From Pelodera strongyloides (taxonomy: Eukaryota > Nematoda > Chromadorea > Rhabditida > Rhabditidae), in assembly GCA_036852015.1 (NCBI GenBank), contig JAANDG010000020.1, forward strand, positions 434,001 to 498,000: DNA of 64,000 nucleotides, in the 5' to 3' direction. The translations under genes were made by a program, and so were the position numbers. Under the pieces are notes generated by a model, which saw only the letters and a list, made by a program, of their open reading frames with translations, had not been told where the DNA came from and searched no databases. Shown here one piece after another: positions 48,164-60,100 of this stretch (position 1 is its first letter; the number at the start of each line of letters is the position of its first letter).

Positions 48164-51100
48164 ATGAGACTACGTCGTGTCACTGTCCACTTTGGTGCAA
48201 CCCGTGTCGTTGTCCCTTTAAAGGATCATGGAATGACAGTTGAGGAACTCGGACATAAAGCAGCCACGAGATATGAGAGGGCAACGGGCAAGGTTAGTAT
48301 TTTATCATATTTTTATTTGTAGTTTGTAGTTTGTGAGTGTGACCGTTTGCCGGAGGAAAGTACACGACACCTGTATATGATACACGATATATGAAGTTCT
48401 CGCTTTCATTGCTCACCCGCTTGACTTAACTTGTTGTTAATTCATCATGTTTCATGAAGCCTAATTAAGGCAGGAAATTCGGGCTGGTTGTTTTGATGAT
48501 GCGTCTGAACCTTTCTATTGCATTGTGCATTGTTGCGTAGCGAAATTCTGTCTTAGTATTATTGATTAGTTGATCGGACTGTATCAATCCATAAATTTAT
48601 TGGTGGACTTGGTTTTTAATTGAGTCACACAATTGCATAAGTTAGATAAAGATAAAAGTGAACCGGGTTATATCAACCGAATCCGTGGAAACGGTGCACC
48701 GGGGTGCAACTCAGACTCATACTGGCCATTTAAACTTCCCGGTGGCCAATCTGCTCGGGAAGTCGATTTATCTCCGCTGGTTTTACCCAGCTACCAACTT
48801 TTACACCTTTGGTGGGGTGAGGGGGTTCCGGCCCGGGATCGAACCAGTGACCGGTGGCGTGGTGAGCAAGGGCCTTGCCACTTGACCACGCCCCCTTTTT
48901 ACTTATTTGGCTGTTCAATATGCTAATCTAATTAGATCCTTGATGATTCTCCGCTCCGCTATGTACATCTGCCTCCAGTGGCGGACCGTCTTATTGCTAG
49001 AAGAATCTACAGGGTGCTTGACTTTCTCTTTCTGAATTTGACACCTCAGTGTCATATTTTACCACTATCATCCCATCCTCTATTGTTGGGTATATTGGGT
49101 ATTTCTGTAATAATAAGGGTATGCTTTACAGCTTCTTTAAGCCTATCCTATTTGCATCTCGGAGCCGAAAGCCGACTTATTCTCTTTTTTTTTGTATTAT
49201 ATCTTTCTTTCTCCTGATGCACACTCCGTCACCGTATGCTATGTAATTTGCATATATGCCTGCAAACCAGCCTGCCCCGTATCGCCAGCCTCTATGTTTA
49301 TGGTTTATGTGTCGTGTGTGCCGTACTGTGCTCTCTCGTTCTCTCACCTTGGTTACACATGCCAGAGGTCATGGTCGCATGGTCAACACGGGCGGTCGCC
49401 GCACTGATTGCCAATTCCTATTTGCAAATTTGCATACGGAGTTTCGGTTTTCAAGTTGGCCTTTTCAAATTGTCGCAGGGGAATTGCGTAGTTATCTAGG
49501 CTAGGCCTTGGTGCTTGGTATCGTAATGTTATTCGGTTCCGTCGTTTTTTGATTCCTTTTGGGTTTGAAGAGGCTTTCACCCTATTTACAAGTTAAAGTG
49601 CATACCATTATTTTCAGTATTTTCGTATCGGTCTAAAACACTTCGTCGTATGAAGTTTGTTTTGTTGATGGTTGCTTATCCTCGATCTCGTCACTAAGAT
49701 TTTATTCTCTGTTTATACAATCACGTGGGGATTTCCCTTCTTGAGGGTTGCACGGATGTGTCTAAAGAAATAATTTTGCAGTGTCTTTCTGAATTCTGAA
49801 TTCCCGGCGATTTCGTAAGAAAAATATTTGAATGGTTAATGGTTCATTGTCTGAGGTCTGAGGCTGATTGATTTCTGATATATAGATTGATGGCTCACGC
49901 TGGCACCATTTAGTTACTTTACTAATTGCCTTTACCAGTATTGGCTAATTAGCTTCTATGTACTAAATATTAAATCGAAATTGATGAGGTTCAATGCAGG
50001 ACGTGTTTTTTTTATTTTTTTATTTATTTCGAACTTTGGTTCCCCTCTCTCGGCTATTTTGTTCACCTTTTCGAACCTCCCTCGGTTTTCTCCATGAACA
50101 TGATAATACGCTCTACCCTTTTTTTTCAAACCACTTCCGGTTTTCTTTGCCTAATGAAGCGTTTATTTGATTTGATTTCAATTAATTTTGACTTGTTTCT
50201 CTCGTGGCTGTTTCTTCATTGATGTTCATTTTCAATTGAACAGTGAAAGCTGGCCTTGCAACTTATAATAATACTACTAATGTATTGACACATTATCTAA
50301 AGAATATAAGTGTGCATCATATAAAATGATGATGAACTTGAATGTGAAGCCATTCGGTGATTTGATATGAGATATGAGTATATTTGCCAGTTTCGTTTAA
50401 GACATGAAGAGCTGGGAGGCCGGGCGATAGTTGATACTCAGCTCAACCTGAGTCGGAGACTTTCCTTTTCAAGTTGAGATTCTTTTTGGTTTAATATGTA
50501 TTATTTACTTCAGTTTTTGATAATTTACCTCAATCTGTTCCTTGTGGTAGGTAATGCCAGGTCGTTGTTTACTGTGAGCTCTGTCAATCCCAATCAGTAA
50601 AGTGGTTTTTAACCTTGTTAGTCAAGTTAAATTGCAAATCTGCGAGCGCTCTCCCTTCGTCCCTTCCTTACTAGCGTACCACTGCTTTTACCATAATTAT
50701 TTGGGGCTCCGGTCATTGCATTACTTGTTTCCTCTTTTTCGTTTGCGTAGACACGTTTAACTGCATTTACTTACTAAATCAAAACCATAACTACATTGTT
50801 TTACACACGTAGATGACTTGTTATACAAATTTATTTATATTAAGTAAATAGGTTGTTTATTCCTTGTTCCGTTTCCGTGTGCGGTCTCGCTGAATATCGA
50901 TTATCTGACGTTGCTTGCTACTTACAACTAGTTACTTTTTAAAATTTAAATTTTTAAAATTTGTTTTACGCTTCAAGAGCGTGCACCTTTATTCAAGGGT
51001 GAAAATACAGATTCAATGTTTGCTTATGACATGTTCCGCAGAGGTCCTGAGCAGTAGGCGACGAGTTCCAGATGACAAATTGCTCGACGTCTTCGGGCTA

Positions 51101-54100
51101 GGGCCAGGAGGGATCGCCCATGATTCCCTCGCCTGGTGATGGTTTCAAAGGTGTCACGGGCCGGAATCGAACTCGGGTCGATTGCGTTAGAGACGAACGC
51201 GCTGCCACTGGACCACCAGACCACTTTTGTGTTTTTGGGTAGCTTACTCTTACTGTACAGTATAGAGCTAGTGAGTAAGTAGGCTGCTTGTTTGTGCTCT
51301 TCTTTCTTTTTTTCTTGGCAATGGGTAAACAGTCACGTTGTCTTGCTTTTACTTCACCTATTCAAAGAAAGGGTCAGCGGTTGCCTTACTTGCCTTTGCG
51401 GCCCTTTTTGTCGGATTTGCTTGCTTGAAGTTTAAGGTTTACTAGGTATCGCTAGTATGGGATTCTCGGGAAGTAACTGTGAGTTCTGTGATGGAAATGC
51501 GAAAAACTCTACTTCTAACTTCTTTAAATGTAATTCATCGACAGTTTTGTATAAAAAAATGATTGAGATTTGAACTTACCAAACGTTTGTGAACTGCTAT
51601 GAATGTTTTGTAGGTTGACTAAAATTTACAATATACAATACGCCATACGCTAAATTTATTTATTTATTTAATACCGAGGTGTGTATCAAATAATATGATG
51701 AAGAGAAAGCGATGTAGATGTAGCAATGTTTTGTCAAAAATTAATTGGAAAGATGGAAAGTTACTTCACTCGAGCACTATATTTGCACCTTGTACTATCG
51801 ATGGGTGCATACATTCCTATTTTGGTTCTTGGCTTTCTGCATGCCCAGGTGCCCAGGCTCTATATTAGACGGCAGCATTCCTACCGTAGTCGCTCCTGAT
51901 AGCGCAGTTCGTTCTTTTGTCTATTTACCTGTGCCCAGGTGGAGTGATTCAGAATGCGCTCCCGCCTTTTCACTAAGGATGAATCATTTCTTGTCTTAAT
52001 ATTGCTTTCGATGAAAGCCCTGGCCTGGGTATTATTAATGCATTTTCTTTTATTGTGGTATTTCTTTTTTTTTTGGTATCTGCTAGTAGTTTCTCATCAC
52101 TTTCCTTTTTTGGTTTTGTGTTAGGGTTATACTTATACATGGTCGTGTATGCGAGTAAGTTGTTTCCATTTGTATGGATTGGTTTACTTTTGTGCACATT
52201 GCACCTTGGGTCTTCTCAGTTTTCTATGCAAGAAAATGGATGATGTAGAAGTTGTTTGCTAATATACAACCGTGCAACTTGCACTTGGTTCTATTGGAAA
52301 GGCGCTTAGGCGCGTGTTAGTATGTTTCACTTTAATAATATTAATCTCTGGGCGTGCTTTGATTTGTTGTGCAAATTATCGCCACCTCTTGTAAGTCAAG
52401 TTTCTGACATAGCTATAACTGTAGCCCTGGTGTCCCTAGACTGACAAATTTACCGTTTTGTTCTTTTTATAGAGTAATAATTAACGTGCTTTATTTTAAA
52501 GTTGGCACATCATTAGCAAGTTGGACTGATTCTTGTAGTTGTTGATTATTGCGCCACAACGAATGTTGATGTTATTTGAAGTGAACGGACTGCTTGGGCT
52601 TTCTATTTAGGGAAATGAATGGTTAGAGAGTATGTAGATAGTGCTTTAGGATCACAGACCCAGACACTTGACGCACTTTGATTGATTGGAAAAGGCAACT
52701 CGCCATCCATGCATTCCCCCGTTCTATATAGCACATAGACATTGGGAGAGACTGGGAGACATATAGGGAGAGAGGGGGAGGGAACGGGGCTCCCCTCCCC
52801 AACACACCTTTTGGGAGTTTTGTATAGTTTATGGTTGAGGCCGTTTAAATATCGTTGCATTTACTTGCATTGATTTAGAGTTTTGGGTCGGTCCTAGTTT
52901 TGTTGTCCTAAAATTGGGTTAAGACTCGTGCTAGTAGAAATCACAATGCTCTTTGTTTGTGTTGTTGTTGAAATTGTATTTGACTCATTTTTCTAAAACT
53001 TGTTCTTGCTGAGTTTTTCATTCCAAAATTCCAATCCAACGTGACCTGTCCTGATTATTGAATTATTGAACACGTTATGGGTTAGATTACTTCTTTTCTG
53101 TTTCCTATTCATTTTTCAACACAATGACCAGAGTCCGTCCACTTGTTGGCAGTTGACCGAATGAAAAACTTTGGATCAATTCTCTACCAACAGAACACCG
53201 ACCTCTAGTTATTATACCGTAAATTTCATATTTGTATGCAAATCTGCATTACTGCGGCTCAATGACCTTGCACATTATATTAGAATCATTGGGTTAGTAC
53301 AAGTTGTAGTTTGTACCTTGTTGTTCTATTTGTTTTGCTGAATCACTGACTCGTAAACGATGGACTACATAATGAACTTTCCGTTGACAAAACGATATAT
53401 TAAATAATGAAATAGCTAGCTTCCTTCCAATAGTGAGCTGTATCTTTCCGCTTTAACTATAAGTTATGTTTGAAACACATTGTATGTTGTGCTGTTTGAA
53501 AGTTGAAATCTCGAATCCGGGCAGCACTGACGACACATTCTCCATTCCATGTATATGTTTAAAGCGAAATACCGGCCGGTTTTTGAAACGCATCGTGGAC
53601 ATCTGAATTCTTAAATATTATGCAAAGTTGCTCGAATTTAGCTCGATTTTTTATTATAATTTATGTTCCTTTGCATAATCTGCATAAGAATGCTGTTGTA
53701 CTCGATGTGTTTCAAAAACGGACCGGTATTTCGCTTTAAGAGAAAGTATGTGGCCGTCTGAAGCGGAAGGGCGCAGATTACCTATAATATGATAGTATTC
53801 AATATATACATGGGAATGCATTTGTCCATAGTTCCAGAGTGCTTTTCACAAACTGTGTACAATACAGCTATTTGTTCCCTACTCAGTTTTCCTGTGTACC
53901 TGTTAGTCTCCCTTGTTTTAACTCCACAAAATCCGAATTTATGTGAAACTCCATTGACTTTTAATTGCAAACAGATTTTTGTGCGTGTGTTTTCCTAGTA
54001 GGAGTCCGATCCCCCATAATCCGTAATATTTTGAGTATTTACTATTTACTAAATAATTCGGTATCGTATTACAGCAGAAATCGTAATCATATGACTAGTT

Positions 54101-57100
54101 ATTGCTTCCCTGTTAAATAATTTAAATTTTGCTACCGTAGACAATTATAAATTTACCTTTATGTTTTTTTTTTGAATAAGAGGGCCCCAACACGCCAAGC
54201 GTTACCGTCTTAAAATATCCTAAACCGACATCGAAATGTTACTACCCGTACCGTACATTCAGTGAGAATAGATAAAAAAAACTCTCCACTACTAAAGTTT
54301 GTTTTATTGCATTATTTTCTCTCCTATGCTCTCTCTCTCTCTCTCTCTTTTTTTTTTGGCAAAGTTGCCAATTGATATTCACGGTCGCGCTTCAGTATGA
54401 CGTGATTCCGTTCCTAGTTCCTATTATGTTACTTTGTGCTCTAGCTCTTCTGCTCTTACCGCCTGATCCTCATTTTGCCTAATATTAGGAGTTTGCAGTT
54501 TGGACGGTCGTTGACCATTTTTACGATGCACGACACTGAAGTATTCTGAAGACTGAAGACGATTACAAAACTAGATCTCTAAACTACTAACCTAATGAAA
54601 TCCCAATATAAGCAACAACGGCCTACATCTGTGTCCGGACAGACATCTGACTATGTGACGGTGAGGGTTTTTTTATGTGTTTGTGTGTAATCAAAATGTT
54701 ATCTCATTCAATTTCCAGCCGGAAGGTAGCATCATCGTCCACAGAATGGAGCTGGTCGACGGTGGAGGGATCCTGGACCCAGAGGACCTAGTTGACGACC
54801 TTTTGGAAGTGGAAACGGATCATGTAGAACATTTGAGACATTGAGAATTGAGACTCAGGAATGAACATCTGCTTGGGTGGTCGTGGTGTAGCCGTAGCTG
54901 GTAGCGTCGTAGTTTATAATTCAGTGTTGTGGTGAGCTTGTGATTCCAACCAAGAGAAAACAAAGTGTGTGTTTATCACATTTATTTCCGACGTTTCGGC
55001 TTTACGCCATCTTCAGGGAAAATTACCTCAAATTTGGGTAATTAAACCGTAGTTTATGTCACTGGTTATGGATCTGAATACTTATTCTAGAAATAGACGG
55101 AGGAGCAGATGGAGCAGCTTTTAGGAGTCAATAATGGAATTTTTGATTCGGTTTAGATTAGGAGTGATGTCAGGAGTGTCTGTTTCTTTTTTTCAGATAC
55201 TAGCCATATGTGATGAAGCGACGGATGGAGAGAAACCGCATGCGAATGTGGTCACAATTGGGGAGGTAAGGGTTTCCATTAACATGCTAATTACTACAAT
55301 GTGGATTAATTACTGAGTGAGCCGATTTTCATTTCGCCGTTTAGCAAAACAATAAGACCTAGCAATTCATTCTCGTTTTTAGTGTTCGTACGTCCGTTGC
55401 AGTGTTGCTTTTCCCTACTTTGGGGGAGATATCTTTCTTATTGCGTTCAATATGTTTCATTCGTGACATATATGTAGGGACATTCTGACTGGAACGCTTA
55501 AGCTTCTTCTCTTTTCAGCCGTCGACGTCTTCTGGTATTGTGAATTCCTCCTCGTCTTCTTCAATGCATCGATATGATAAGTTGAAATCTCCAGTGCTGG
55601 GCCGTGTAAAGGGTAGCGTTGTTGAGATCACTTCACTCGAGAATCCACCAGGTTTACTTTCTTTTGGCACTTATTTATTTATTAAACAAGACCACAGGAT
55701 GTGCATCACAATGAAATGATGAAAAGAAAATAGTATATAACCCGTTGATTGTCGGTGATTAGCAAGCAGGTAATTGACAATAAAACAATGGAAATCAAGC
55801 GTAGTGTGCTTATTTTTAATTTGGTAGTTCGTTAGCTTCTTCAGTATCTCGCAGGACTCTTCTCCATGTATGAATTTACTAAAAATGGATAATTCAAGAA
55901 ATTGAAACTAGATCTATACCTAGACCTAATCCTAGATCTATATAAAAATGGAGAAGAATTAAAGGAATTGAAACTAGGTCTATACCTAGACCTAATCCTA
56001 GATCTATATAAAAATGGAGAATTAAAGGAATTGAAACTAGGTCTATACCTAGACCTAATACTAGATCTATATTTCAAGATACAGAAAACGACCCACTATA
56101 TCCTATAGATTTCGGGTGTTACGTGTTTTGGGTGTACGTAATAATAACTAAACCAAAAAGGGCTAATGTCAGTCTTCTTTTAGGATTGCGAGTCTCCAAC
56201 ACGTCTATTTCGAACAATGCAAAAAGTTCAAATAATTCGCCACATGGAGGATTGAGCGTTCAGGTAGGCTTGATCTATCGATTTGACTTGAAATTTTTTT
56301 TGAACAGTTTTTTTAGCTTTTGGCGATTCCGTTCCCATCTAGCCTAGGCAAACTAGGCTAGATGTTTCATTCGTGGCGTATAGAGAGATATTTGGTCCTC
56401 AAATTTGCTGTCTGTTCTTGAGCTTGAGTGCCATCGTCATGTTTCATTTCGTGACATATAGCGACATTATTATGTCCTCGATTATGATTAACTAGTCTTC
56501 CTACCCTTTCATTTGAACGTGTTCCATGTTCATCTCATTAGATGTTTTCTTTATTATTCATTTATGTAAATTAATAATATTCCGGCAGGCCCAACCGCTT
56601 CGGTCTTCTCTGAGAACTGCAGACAATAAGGATAATCCACCACGAACGGTTAATCGAGTAACACTAAGCCCAGGTATTTTTTTTGTAGTATTTTGTTTGT
56701 GTTTCCTAGTTTCTTTTACGCACTATTCGTGTATTATTGGTCTATGATCTGGCTATTTTAATGGCACAGTGTGCAACACGTTAAATCTCTTTTTGTTGCG
56801 TTGCGGTTATACTTGTTTATTATGTCTTCAGTTGCAACAATATTAGTTGCCTGCCTATGTCCAAATCTACTAGTCAACTTTACTTCTTGTTTCAGAAGTG
56901 GAAAAGAAATTGTCTGTAGAACAGGAACGCTCTTCGTTCACACATTTACAAAGGAGTTCTGCGAGGAAATCACGGATATCGGACCAATTCTATGATGCGA
57001 TTGTATGTTTCTTATTATTTATTATTCATTAGATTATATTTGAATACACTCATTTTTTTTTTTTTACCTTTGACTATTCCGTTCCCATCTAGCATAGGCA

Positions 57101-60100
57101 AACTAGGCTAGATGTTTCATTCGTGACATATAGCGACATTCTGTATTTTCTTTTTCTTTGTTGTTTTACTTTGCATATATGTGATTGTGATGTACGACAT
57201 TGTGTTCATTAGTTTCGACTTCAATAGAACATTGTATCTTTTGTTTCTCTTCATATTTTCTTACATATTGTAATTATTATGAATTAGGAACGTCTGGGGC
57301 TGGAAGAGCGGTCTGATCAAGCGGGATCCCGCCCCTTGTCCGGAACAATTCCGCTTACGTCAATTTCAACTCGGAAACGCCCTCCTCTGATGCCCTGTCC
57401 GTCGGATCCAGAATCGACTGTCGTTGTCTTTCCAGACGATGAATCTAGTTCGATGGGTATTGAGGTGAGCTTAGTTATATTGGGATGACAACTCATACAT
57501 AATCTCCATTCGAGCCTCTGATTTCTTTATAAGTAGATATGGTCACATTCTCTAACTCTAACTGTGTTCAGCTCAAATGAGAACCCTCGGCTGCTTTGAC
57601 TGTAGAATCTCATTATTTTGGTTTAGCCGAACTGAACAGGAACGTAAATGAGCCTCTCGTAGCTTTCATATTTGTTGTGTGCATTACCGTAATTCATGCA
57701 TGTCTCTTCCAGGTGACCGGCATAACCGATGAAGATACTGGGAAACTTGCCTCTGTTCAGATAATAAGAGTGAGTTTTGACACTTGTGAAATTTGAGAAA
57801 ATGTGGTGCATGTTCAGAAGGTAGGAGGCAGCGGGATCAGTAGTATAGATCTTGGAGCTTCATCGAATCGGGGAATGAAAACAGCGCATAACACACTATT
57901 ATGTGTGTCTTCACTCTGTTATTGTAGCTTACGCGTGCACAATTAATTGACTGTAAGCATTTCCGCTTACCTTTACACATGTCCCTTATGTACCTTATTA
58001 CCGTTTTGCTGTCTTAACTGTATTTTTTTAATTATGTATGTTTGTGAGCACCTTTGTGGCGTAATAAATTATTATTACTACTCTATTCTTTCACTTCAGC
58101 TCGACGACGATGGCCGTGTGGGAATGGACGGACGGCTTAGAGTTGGAGATAATATTGTCCATATTAACGGGAAACATGTTTCACAGGTATGTTAATGTTA
58201 ACGTTAACAAGAGCTAACGTAGTTACCATCGAATTCATGAGCCTCCACTCTCTTACAACTTCTCTTTCGAAAGTGAGTGCAAACTGTATAAGGGACTTTA
58301 TGGCGCCCTAAGCCAAATTTATAACTTCTCTTTAATTTTGGAGAGTTTCTAACGAATACAACCTTTTTGTTGTTATAATGGGCTGCAAGGTTTTGGTGCG
58401 GCCTAGTTCAAGTCCAGTACTTTTTATATGAATAAGTTCTAGGTTCTAGTGAAGGACAGTCCCATAACCATATTTAAACGTTTGAATGTTTATTAGACTC
58501 TTAGTAAGAGCGCAACGCCATACGAGACGATGAAAGAATTCAATTGTTTTAAAATTCAAAGTAGTAAATCAAAGATAAAATGCATAGCGTATATATATAT
58601 ATATATATATCCACCAAAGATAAAAAGAAATTCCACAGAGTATAGTTGTAACTGACATATCATCCTTAACCCTTTACTTTTTGTTTCATAAATGTTTTTT
58701 TTTTAGTTGACGATCCTCCGTGCCAGAGCTCTCTTACATGATCTCACTACGCTATCGGCTCCTTCTTTAACAGTGGCTCGACCCATTTCGTCCTTTTCTG
58801 AATTTCACAGGTATGTCATAATTTTTAATAATAATAATTGTCATTATATTTTTTTTACTAATTATTCGCAGTTGTATTTCAGTAAATATCGTATAATTTC
58901 TATAATAATTGTAGTGGTTCTGTCTTTTCCTCTTTTTTTGTGTTGATTTCACTTTGCCATGGTGAAGGTGCTATCGGCGCGGCATGTTTGAAAGACCACT
59001 TGCCATGAAGTGCATGAAAGAGAGGGGGGTATAGCTCAGTGGTAGAGCGCTCGCTTAGCATGCGAGAGGGCTGGGGTTCAATTCCCCATACCTCCAAAAT
59101 ACTTTTGGAGCGTGAATCCAAAATGGTGATTGACAGCTCTATGAAAGTTACACTTATATATCACACAATTAAAATTATTTTCATTAAATTTTTCGCTGTG
59201 AAGTAATTATCATGCCACTAGTGACTAGTAGCATGCGTAGCATTTACTAGTGATTTCCGTCAGTATTTCGACTTGTACCTGATAACAGTTCTGTTTTCTA
59301 ATCGTACCACTTCTTGTTTGTATGCTTAAAACATACTTCAGGTCCGAACCATCTACATCTTCCTCCACGAGTTTACCCACTAAGCGACCAATATTATCGG
59401 CCCTTCAACAAGCAAACACCCAACAATTGGGGGACACGCAGACGGTGACTGTACAGAAATGTGAGGGATTTACTAATAACGCTTTGCTTTAATCGTATAA
59501 TTTACGGTACCGTGACGATGCGTTTAGTTTGTGAGGAGTAAAGTGTTGCTAATATAATCTTTTTGAGTGTGATGTGGTGTGTTGTTGACGTTGTAGTGTC
59601 AGTGTCTAGTTAACTATAATGTTAGAGAACACACATATACGTGAACCTAATCAAATGGTTACCCATTACCTTCCAGTATCGTCTGGGTTCGGATTCACGG
59701 TGACTGGTCGTGAGACTGCCCGCGGGGAGAGGCTCTTCTACGTGGGAACTGTGAAGATTGGAGGTGCCGCGGTGGGATTGCTCAAGGCGGGAGATAGATT
59801 GTTGAAGGTAAGAGTTCAGGGTTTTCGGTTTTCGGTTTTGTTTAATGGAAAGAATTTTGTGAAAGTCCAGTAGGCTGCCTTTTGTCATTTTATTTGCTCG
59901 CTTTCTTGGAAAGCCACACATTTTTCTGTTTTTTTTTCGCAAAATGTGAAGTTGTATGATGAGTGCCATATAATACCGTTGCGTTGCCTTTTCATTCATT
60001 ATTAGAGCTTATTGAAACATTTGAAGTTGGAAGCCATCGCTTATGCCAATTCCAGTAGAGTTAGCTAATTTATGTTATCATTTGGAGCGGAGTGTTATTA

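Larger units (their letters stand above)
48164..55265 (+). other. par-3: PAR-3 CR1 oligomerisation domain (exons 1-3)
   Basis: Exon 1 encodes RRVTVHFGATRVVVPL through ERATGK. Exon 2 continues with IIVHRMEL and GGGILDPEDLVDDLLEVETD. Exon 3 supplies ILAICDE. The order matches the PB1-like CR1 fold of PAR-3 proteins (VCFG..R.VVPC, VHRLE..GGILD.DD, LVAVFDE). CR1 drives head-to-tail polymerisation. The fold is split by a 6426-base intron between the second strand region and the GGILD loop. Confidence 0.9.

Noticed and set aside
48826..48898. tRNA gene on the minus strand
   Set aside because: Boxes A and B are present, but the acceptor and anticodon stems do not close. Interpreted as the head of a SINE.
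48939..49017. Possible extra par-3 exon (open segment after ATTAG reading ILDDSPLRYVHLPPV)
   Set aside because: Exon 1 joins exon 2 directly in frame to give the expected CR1 order. This segment has no good donor (GTGCTT at best) and would interrupt the domain.
51150..51224. tRNA gene on the minus strand (anticodon TCT-like)
   Set aside because: The acceptor stem does not pair, position 33 is not T, and the sequence continues into a repeat body shared with 29261. It is a SINE head.
57818..57900. Possible par-3 exon after GTTCAG (reads KVGGSGISSIDLGASS)
   Set aside because: It would break PDZ1 between VQIIR and LDDDGRVGMDGRL, which join perfectly without it, and it runs into a stop.
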